A DNA stretch of 64,000 nucleotides from Lasiosphaeris hirsuta (lineage: Eukaryota > Ascomycota > Sordariomycetes > Sordariales > Lasiosphaeriaceae), in contig JAUKUA010000003.1 of assembly GCA_030549175.1 (NCBI GenBank), forward strand, positions 5,704,001 to 5,768,000. Direction: 5' to 3'. Under the pieces are notes generated by a model. That model was not told the origin of the DNA. It ran no database searches and worked only from the letters and a program-made list of their open reading frames with translations. A program made the translations under genes and the position numbers. Below are positions 56,362 to 64,000 of this stretch, piece by piece (position 1 is the first letter of the stretch; the number at the start of each line of letters is the position of its first letter).

Positions 56362-59300
56362 ATTTGACTTGGATGCATTGGTAGAGGATGGAGGTGGGAA
56401 GTTGGATATGAAACATGTACATTTCCAGGGGCCACGGCTCTGATTGGGTCCGGGGGCGCCCCTTATTTTCCTTAGTCTCATGAAGCATGACGGGGCATGA
56501 TTGGGTGAGAGAGAGAGCAATGGATCTCGTTTGTATTAGACTCGAAAGGTGGTCGCTTGCGCGCGCGCGGGGCGGTTCAGCATTTTATAAAGGATATTAC
56601 CTAAAGACGTGGTTGCCCCCCTCCCTCTGAACTCGCCCAGTGATTACTGATACGCACCCATCTGATTTTGCTCGTGTACCTTGCATTCGGGTTCCCGAGA
56701 CGATGCGGTGGGACTCGGTTTCTTTTGGGGGGGGTTTTTTTTTGGGGGGGGGGGATGGCGCTGGGTCAATCGGGATTGCTGCAGCAGGAATCGGTGATTG
56801 GCGTTGTGGACATGTGGATTAATTCCCCCTCCCCCAAGGCCAAGGCGCGCCGCGGATTGGGGGGTTCGTAAGGGTCTGCCTGCCCCGGTTGTGTGCAGCG
56901 GCTGGTGTGCATTGGCGTTGGGGTGCTATGCCGAGAGGGGAGGCGTTGGCCGGTGATGGGACGCCACTTTTTCGCTACGGTGGTTTTGTCCAATACGCCC
57001 CCCTTACGTGCGATTTGTCGCGTGTCGGTGAGAGTTGGTTGTGGTGCTGTGGGGGTTGTGTTTGGAGGGGGGAACTTCATGATGGGGATGGGTGGGATTT
57101 GGGACCGGAGGGTTTATTTGCATGGGACTTTGTGCATTGTGCATTGGACGGTGATTGAATTGGTTCTGGCGGAAGCGCGTCGTCGGGGGTGAGTTCGCGA
57201 TGTGTGTCGTGACGTAGCTTCATATCTGGAGCCGTCTTCAATAATCGGTGTTTGAGGATCGGGATACTTGCCCATCATGGCCCCTTCCCACCGTGCAAGG
57301 GAATTCATGTCACAATCAGCACAGTTCCCAAACCTACGTAAAGTCCCATTTTCTTAGCACTTGCCAAGAACGCAGGGTAGGGATTGATGCTGTTTTAGAC
57401 TTTTTTGGCACTGCAGAGTTTGGGGAGAATCTAGTATCTTCCGTCTTGACTAGATCCCGAGAAAAATAATATGACGTCTGAAGAAAGAAGGAAATTGGAG
57501 ATTCATGACACGTCGAGGAGATGAAAGGATTGATAAATCGACGTGAAGTGCTGACAGCCTGGGTTTTGTAACGAAGGACACAGAATGGCTTAACCTCAAA
57601 TAGTAGTCCTAGTCGCGTGCCTCGGATAAATCGCTGGCATGCGGGAAAGCCTGTCCCATGCAAGATTCTCGCAACCCGATAGGCAGTACTACATGCCCCG
57701 CGATGTATAAGTCGATGAATAACGCTCGTCTTACCAAGATAACCCCGGTCATCACGCGGCCGCAGCTACTACTACTACTATCCATCAAAGAGCTGACAAA
57801 TATTCTGACTCAATGGAGGAAAACCGACTCAACCCCCCATGCCAGTGAGATTCACATCATACGGACTGTGGACTGCATCTGAGAGCATGTTGGCGCCGGC
57901 CGAGGCCGATGCTCTGCGGCCTTTATCGACTCACCGACACTCCCAATACGCTCCGGTGCATACGGTAGTCGAATTTACGGTCGGGCCTGCGGTTACACGG
58001 GTGTCGCTCGTGTCGTTGCGAGAAGCCGGTGCTGTGACTTATGCATCAGTTACATGAACGGCTACATGGACGGCCGATACTGGCTCTCGACGAGAGCCGG
58101 GGCGGCAATGGCCCACCAACGAGGGGGGACTAGAGCCAGACATTGCTTCTGCAGCCTGCGCCGAATCCAGCTCAGGCTGAAAGCGTGATAGAATACGCTC
58201 ACACCATCTCGGAGAGGTTCATGATAACAAAATAGAGGCTGCGGTCGACGTGTGGCATTGTTTTAGGTGGCGACTCGCTGGCGGGATCTTGCGCCGGCAC
58301 CTAGTTCTAGGTGATAGCGGGATTTGCTTGGTAATACGAGCAAGCCGGTCGATGGAGCGTCTGATCGGAAATCATTTGGTCGTCGACTGCTGGTTGGATT
58401 CGCGATACTAGAAGCCGTTGGGAGCAGAGAAATGGGCGGCGTCCAAGGCTGCGATGGCGGTTAAAGTGTCATTGCCAGTGTCGAACCTGACATTGAAATC
58501 AAACGCGCAGGCTGTAGGCAACGTTGGCACATTGGCAGAGTGGCACGCCGGACACGTTCTGCTGGCAAGTTGCGGCAGACAGGAAATTGGGCTAGAGTGG
58601 TTGGCGGTGTGGCTCCTAGGTCTGCAGTTCGCGTATGCGTATACACACTAGCAGCCCAGTAATTAATATGGGCCCCCCCATCAGCCGTGAGGCGGCTGTG
58701 AAGTCTTTGTGATCCGACGACAAACGCAGATCGTGCCAGGGGTCTGCTCTGTCGTTCCTGCCCTAGTCAAGAGGACAGAGCATAGCGAGGTCGTTTCTGT
58801 GCGACAGCCGCGGTCGCCCCCCCCCTCCACGCTACTTCTTTCCTTATTGTCCACTGCTCGAGCCCCTTGGCCCTTGCTGCTGGCTTGCGTCAAAGGATGA
58901 AGGATGCAAATTACCGCAACGCCCTGTCGAAAAAACGCCGTATAAGTGCTAGACGACGTCAGTGCACCGCTAAAATAAGGTGCTTACGACATACGGGGTT
59001 AACATGACCACCTAGCCTCGACCGCCCCGTATGCTCGTCACCATGATCCGGAGTTTCGGCTGCACCGGCAGACGACTGCACAGGCGCGGGGGACTAACCG
59101 TTTATTAGTTGGAATGGCGTTGCAGTCTGCAACGTCGCTCCGGTGTCAAGCTTTTATCCCTTGCAAAGGTCACTGAGACATGTTGTGCCCAATGTCCTCA
59201 TGACGCAAGGATCTTCCTCCGGCATCAACTGATGCCAGCCAGCCAGGCCTGATTCCTTTGCGGCTATGTGCGCGCACTATTGGCTCGGTCGCTCTGTTTT

Positions 59301-59526
59301 CCTTTCTTCGAAGATCAGCTCGGGCAAAGCTGTTGTACGCCTTACGGTGGACATGCGCGGTCCAATCAGGCAGTGGCCCAGCTGCCGGTTCAGCATGCTG
59401 TTAAACCGCCACCACCCCCCTCCGTCCCTCCCCTCCATGGTATAATGGGAGAGTGATTGCAAATCGTAGACATCTTTCCATCCCTCACTCAGCCTCCGAA
59501 AGATTCGCCCAAAGCAAACAAACAAC
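56362..59526. other. 3.1-kb region without a supported gene
   Basis: Contains a G8-T9-G11 homopolymer block (about 56727-56754) and GT-rich DNA to 57150. From 57200 only short frames occur. No family resemblance was found. Confidence 0.4.
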
Positions 59527-60228
59527 ATGGTGGCATCCACACTCTGGCAAAGTAAGACAGCAGCGCCCATGCTCCCCGGGGGACCCCTCCAACCCGGGCC
59601 GTTTCGCTGCGGCACCAAGCTCGGCGAGGCCGCGCGATTCCAGCAGGCCTGCCGGGACCTCGACACACTGAGGAAAAACTACCGTGAGTACCATTCCCCT
59701 CTTTCCTTCTCGTGCCGTGCCTAGGCACCGAGACGACAGACTGACCCCGTCCCAGGCCAAAGCCTCGAGAGCCAAATCAGCCAGCTCGAGAGGGAGCTGA
59801 AAGGCGTCCGGAATCAGCGCGAGAAGAGGACCGTGTCGGCGGCCAGAGCCCGCAAGAATCGCATCAGGAAGTCGCTGTCGCACCTCCCCGCCGGACTGAA
59901 CCTGACGCTGGGGGGTGAGGCCATGTCCCAACAGGGTGGCGGGGCATCTTCGCATTTCGTCGACAGGCGGGGGAGCGTCCCGGCCATGATGACAGATTCA
60001 CCCGGGGACGAGACGTCGTCGGCGAGTGACTCGGACGGCGTTGCGTCTCCGCGGTCGGGTTTGGTCGCGCCAGCGAGGGTGGTTGACGGCGTCCAGAGTC
60101 GCGGGGATAGCGACGTGAATGGGTTGTGCTCGGCGCTAGAGGGCTTGAGCTCGCGAAGCGTCCTGGATGAGGAGGTTCAGGTTGAGAACGAGGAGGCCAT
60201 GTCGCCCAAGAGGCGTGGGACGGTTTAA
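59527..60228 (+). CDS. Unknown basic coiled-coil protein
   Basis: Two exons (59527-59683, 59756-60228) sum to 630 nt, 209 residues. The intron is canonical (GTGAGT ... CCCAG) and joins DLDTLRKNY to RQSLESQISQLERELKGVRN, giving a continuous coiled coil across the junction. This is good evidence that the model is real. The coil runs into a basic segment (REKRTVSAARARKNRIRKSL), then a Ser/Gly/Asp-rich disordered tail ending SPKRRGTV. The basic-plus-coil order is reversed relative to a bZIP, and no invariant bZIP Asn/Arg signature is seen. Possibly a small nuclear or scaffold protein; function unknown. Confidence 0.7.
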
Positions 60229-61154
60229 CATTCATTTTTTTTTTCCTCTTCAAGCGCACGACACTTGCTCCGTCCGGGAATATGCCGCCCACCGGCCGGG
60301 GTCTAATAGTAATGAAGTCTTCGACATGTTGGCCACCGCCTTCAGCCGCAGGCCTCGCTTCTCATAAAAAAGTGTTGTCCCCGTCATAGTGTGACCTTGA
60401 TGGCACGAGAGACGGACGGTCTTTGGCCCGAGACATCAACAGAGGTTGAGCAGGGATTACTCGATTGGATCGACTCCCGATCGAACCGTGCCGCGCACCC
60501 GTGCTTCGACACCCCGGTTTTGCCTCTCCTAATTTGATACCGACTCTCGCCAACTCGATCGAATCTTGTTTCATGTCTCGGAGCTGTGGTCGGAAAACAT
60601 CATAGGGTCGTTCTTGTTTCGATATGGTCTGGGTCTTGGCACTGAATGTGTTCTACCTTGTCGCGTTGCTTGTTAGGCTCAACTGGGCGTCTTATTTGGT
60701 TTTTAGCTTGGGGCCCCGACGCCATTCCAGCCTAGGAGCCCGGATTTAGCGGGCGTAGAGTAAAGGGGGCCAACGCAGTTGTGTCCAGCCACGGAGCAAC
60801 TTGGATTTCTGTCTGTGATAACCCGCTATTCTAATTGCTTCAATCATGATATCTTCCTGTTACCTATTCACGGCTTCTTGTTGCTTGCACAATCATCTGT
60901 TGTACTATGCACCCTTTCTCATCAATGATCAACTGAGTCCTTGCAACTTACATCCCTCAATTCAAGCCCCCTAAAAGGCGCATGACTCGTAAAGACCGCG
61001 GAACATGTTACTCAAGGTTTAGTCTTTGAAATGGATACATATGTCTGTTCGGCTCCATTTTGCTGCCATCTTACTCCACTTAGACTGCCAGAGGCTATCG
61101 GTGACCCAATGGTCAGGCTCAGCAGACTCAAATCCCATCAAGCGAAAGCATTCA
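60229..61154. other. Intergenic, no gene recognised
   Basis: T run just after the preceding stop codon (probable 3' UTR), otherwise featureless. Confidence 0.5.
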
Positions 61155-61232
61155 GCGCCTGTGGTCTAGCGGCTAGGATTCAACCATTCCAAGGTTGAGA
61201 GGGGGGGAGGGGCTCGATTCCCTCTTGACGCA
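61155..61232 (+). tRNA. Degenerate tRNA-Gly (anticodon TCC), probably a pseudo-tRNA
   Basis: The D-arm/A-box TGGTCTAGCGG is followed by an anticodon arm with a perfect 5-bp stem CAACC/GGTTG and loop ATTCCAA, giving anticodon TCC (Gly). The B-box GGCTCGATTCC has one change from GGTTCGATTCC. The acceptor stem GCGCCTG/TTGACGC has two mismatches and a wobble, the T-stem has a weak end, and the variable region is G-rich. It looks like a decayed Gly tRNA; expression from the internal promoter remains possible. Confidence 0.6.
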
Positions 61233-61235
61233 TTC

Positions 61236-61240
61236 TTTTT
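61236..61240 (+). terminator. Pol III terminator after the tRNA-like gene
   Basis: TTTTT five bases after the tRNA 3' end, as expected for an RNA polymerase III unit. Confidence 0.5.
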
Positions 61241-62633
61241 GCTATTTTGGAATTTCCCCCGGCCTTCGGTGGTTTGACAATTGTTTTTGGCAACTCATTG
61301 GCATTCTTTTCGTAGTTGTAGAGCCTAGCGCGGTGGCAATGCGAAATCGAAACCCCATGAGGTTCCCCCTTATTTTGCTCGGCACACGCGCCTTATATCA
61401 AGCACTTTCCAAATGTGTAATGCAGTTATGTATCGAAAACTTCAGGTTGCGGGCTATGCACTGTTGACGTCGTATGAGTCGTAAGTTGGACGTTTAGCTC
61501 TCCGTTTATTATCTGCGGTGAGAAGAGGTGCCACATCGCCACCAACTCTGCCCATTCAGCAGCGTTGAAATCACATTTGACGTGATAGACAGTGGGCTCC
61601 GAGGCACGTCAGCGCATCCGACATGCGCCTTGGGCGCGGTTTCCCTATCTTTTATACGGTCTCGGCTGACTGACGTTCGGCTCTGCCAATCGAAGAACTT
61701 GCACCACGCTCAGTCAAGAAATGGAAGCGAGTTGTGTGATGCACACATGCGCTGCATGTCGCATGCATCACGCCCTCGGTCCTGGGACATCATGCCCGAA
61801 CAGGGAATGGAGCTTGTGGCCCCCATGATACATCTCGTGGAATCTCTCGACGCGGCATATCCCCGATTGGACATCCGCGGTTATATATGTCCTAGCCATT
61901 GATGTACTTGCAGGATGGAAGGTGAAGATGGAGACCAACCTTCTTTTAGGCAGAATGCTACTTTGGGAGATGCAGTAACCGAAGTTGGGGAAGCGAAGGA
62001 TCACCAAGGGGCGAATTGTGAGCTCTCTAATAGGAGGGGTAGATGAAACTAAGATATCTTTACCTTTGGACTTGAAATACCTTACACCCGTACTACGGAA
62101 CAAGCCATTAACGAAACTTGCTTCATTGGTACTGGGGCGCAAGGTTGAATCCGGCGGCACAGCTGTTTCGAGACGCAGCCAAGACCATATTGGCTGGCCT
62201 ATCTTTCCCTGGTAAAGTGGAAACATTAGCGAATACCTAGGCTAAGCTACCCAGAGGGATGTGCATCCTAGGGGCACATCCTAGGGGCACATCCCACGGG
62301 CCACATATCGTCAGTGCTGTGCCTCGATCCTCTGCGTGTCGACAGGGCTGGGTTCGACGCTGAACTCTGCAGGTGGTACGAATCCGCAAACGGCCTCCGC
62401 TACATCGCGGCCATAATTTAACCATGCAACCAGCTGGGAAACCCTGTCCGAGACCTAGCTCCCTGCCCCCGTCCCGCCGCACGAGATTATCCCCCCTATC
62501 CAGGTTGGGTCCGCTGGGGAGCAGCCAGGCTCAATCCCAAGAACCGAAATGCTGGTATTAATATATACTGCAGGGAGCCCACCCGGGTCGAAGGCAATTG
62601 GCCTTCTCTCTCTCTCGCGTCGCTCTCTTCACC
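61241..62633. other. Intergenic, no supported gene
   Basis: A short plus-strand frame at 61985-62215 (RITKGRIVSSLIGGVDETKI, TKLASLVLGRKVESGG) has no ATG and no recognised relative. A small tandem repeat is listed separately. The last 80 bases carry atatatac (about 62560) and the CT-rich leader of the next gene. Confidence 0.4.
62263..62295. repeat. 13-bp tandem repeat (catcctaggggca), 2.5 copies
   Basis: Consecutive identical copies of catcctaggggca followed by a partial one. No associated gene. Confidence 0.7.
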
Positions 62634-64000
62634 ATGGCTAGCACGGCCAGACTTGTGGCCGGCCTTCTGGCAGGCGCTTCCCTCACGGCTGGTGCATGGC
62701 TTCCCGAGAGCATCTGCACTCGCATCATCACAAGAGATGTAGTCATTATCGGTGGTGGTGCAAGTGGTTCGTATGCGGCTGTCCGGTTGAAGGAGGACTA
62801 CAATAAAAGCATTGTCCTCGTCGAGAAAAGGGGGCTGCTGGTATGAGCACCACTCGGGTCGACCGGGGCAATTGAACTGACCCCCCTTCCAGGGCGGCCA
62901 CGTCTCGACGTTCGACGATCCCGACACAGGGACACCCTTCGACTTCGGGGTACAGAGCTTCAACGACTATGGCCCAGCCCGCGCCTTCTTCCAGCGAATG
63001 AACGTAACGGTCGGTGTCGCTCCGCGAACGCCGCTAGTCTCGCGATTTGTCGACTTCCAGACGGGCCTGCCCGTTAACTTCACGTCCCCATCCGCCGCCG
63101 ACCGGACCGCCGCCCTGCAGAATTTCCTCAACGCCACGCAGGCGTACGAGGACTACCTGCTGCCGGGGTACTGGAACTTCCCGGCGCCCGACGACATCCC
63201 CGCCGACCTGCTGCTCCCGTTCGGCGAGTTCGTGAAGAAGCACAACATCCACGCCGCCGTGAACCAGATCTTCGAGGTGACAGGGCTAGGGGTAGGCGAC
63301 ATGGTGAACGCGTTGACGATGTACGTGCTGGGGGCCTTTGGGGCGCCGATGATCCGAGCCTTCCTCGGCCTCGGCAGCACCTTCACACCCACCTCGCGCC
63401 GAAACCTCGAACTCTACGAGGCCATCCAATCCCGACTCGGGCCCGACATCCTCTACAACAGCACCATCGCCCAAACCAACCGCACCGCCCTCGGCCACAC
63501 GCTGTGGATCAAGCACACCAACGACGGCACATACACGCTCATCCGCGCGCGTAAGCTACTCCTCGCTATCGAGCCCACCGCAGCCAACACGGCGTCCCTA
63601 GCCCTCGACGCCACCGAGGCCGCCGTCCTCGCCGCCTTCAGCTACCAGCGCGTCCACGCCGGCATCGTCAACCACCCATCCCTGCCCGCCAACACATCCC
63701 TGGTCAATACGCCCGCGGCCGCCGCCCCGGCCAACTACCTCGCACTGCCGGCGCCACCCGCCTTCAACGCGCGCTTTGACCACATGGGCGGCGGCTCGGG
63801 GAATTTCCGCGTGCTGATGGTTGGGAATGAGACGTTTGGCGTGGCCGAGGCGCAGGGCCTGGTGCGTGAGAACGTCGGCGCGCTCGTCGCGGCCGGGACG
63901 ATTCCAGCTGCGAGTGCAAAAGTTGTGTTTAAGGCGTGGGCGGACCATGGTGCTATGCACATGCACGTGTCGGCTGCCGAGATCCGGCAAGGGTTCATCC
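62634..64000 (+). CDS. Secreted FAD-dependent oxidoreductase (partial at window end)
   Basis: Exon 1 (62634-62840) and exon 2 (from 62893, open through 64000) are joined by a 52-nt intron. A signal peptide (MASTARLVAGLLAGASLTAG) precedes the dinucleotide-binding motif DVVIIGGGASGSYAAVRL (35-52) and the acidic strand end VLVEKRG. It continues LGGHVSTFDDPDTGTPFDFG, the flavin amine-oxidase-like second motif. Relatives are often annotated as FAD/NAD(P)-binding or beta-cyclopiazonate-dehydrogenase-like proteins; the substrate is unknown. Near the window end VLMVGNETFGVAEAQGLVRE is read. Multiple NxS/T sequons (NFT, NAT, NST, NRT, NTS) suit secretion. The C-terminus lies beyond 64000. Confidence 0.88.

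Overview
The window looks like a filamentous ascomycete genome (Pezizomycotina, probably Sordariomycetes). Genes are broken by short introns of about 40-160 nt (most 50-65) with GTAAGT-type donors and CTAAC/CTGAC-type branch sites. The families are typical of moulds: laccase-like multicopper oxidase, LaeA-like methyltransferase, P450, SAT4/PTH11-type rhodopsin-fold protein, MEP1-like M43 protease and dynactin p25. AT-rich or nonsense-riddled relics suggest past repeat-induced point mutation (RIP). I rebuilt exon structures by hand; where exon sums are given, they are divisible by three.

Layout. 1-10.4 kb: a secreted multicopper oxidase (1635-3538), a secreted protein made of five near-identical 19-residue repeats (4124-4465, minus), an unidentified two-part acidic gene in AT-rich DNA (6327-6884), an AlkB-family dioxygenase (8491-9360) and a secreted DUF3237-like protein ending in an N-glycosylation-sequon repeat (9610-10382). 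12.8-16.8 kb: a divergent LaeA-like methyltransferase/P450 pair. 17-19 kb: a beta-lactamase-like fragment and a decayed unknown gene. 19.5-33.1 kb: dynactin p25, a broken SDR, a Cys/His-containing orphan, an MFS sugar transporter, a rhodopsin-domain membrane protein and a CorA-like membrane protein. 33.9-39.7 kb: a zinc-finger protein, an AT-rich repeat patch, a coiled-coil membrane protein with a frame break, and an F-box gene interrupted by in-frame stops. 39.8-45.5 kb: gene-poor, relic-rich DNA with a GMC oxidoreductase remnant and a hAT transposase remnant. 45.6-64 kb: a secreted DUF8021-like protein, a small secreted cysteine-rich protein, a gene split by TAG, an M43 metalloprotease, a small coiled-coil protein, a degenerate tRNA-Gly and a FAD-dependent oxidoreductase cut by the window end.

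How the genes fit together. There are few housekeeping genes (p25, AlkB). Most of the rest are secreted proteins, oxidative enzymes, transporters and a LaeA-like enzyme, as in an accessory region near secondary-metabolism or host/environment-interaction genes. No PKS, NRPS or terpene cyclase is visible. The most unusual object is the tandem-repeat secreted peptide, which has the architecture of a fungal processed-repeat (KEP/RiPP-like) precursor but lacks dibasic Kex2 sites. Whether nearby oxidases act on it is only a hypothesis.
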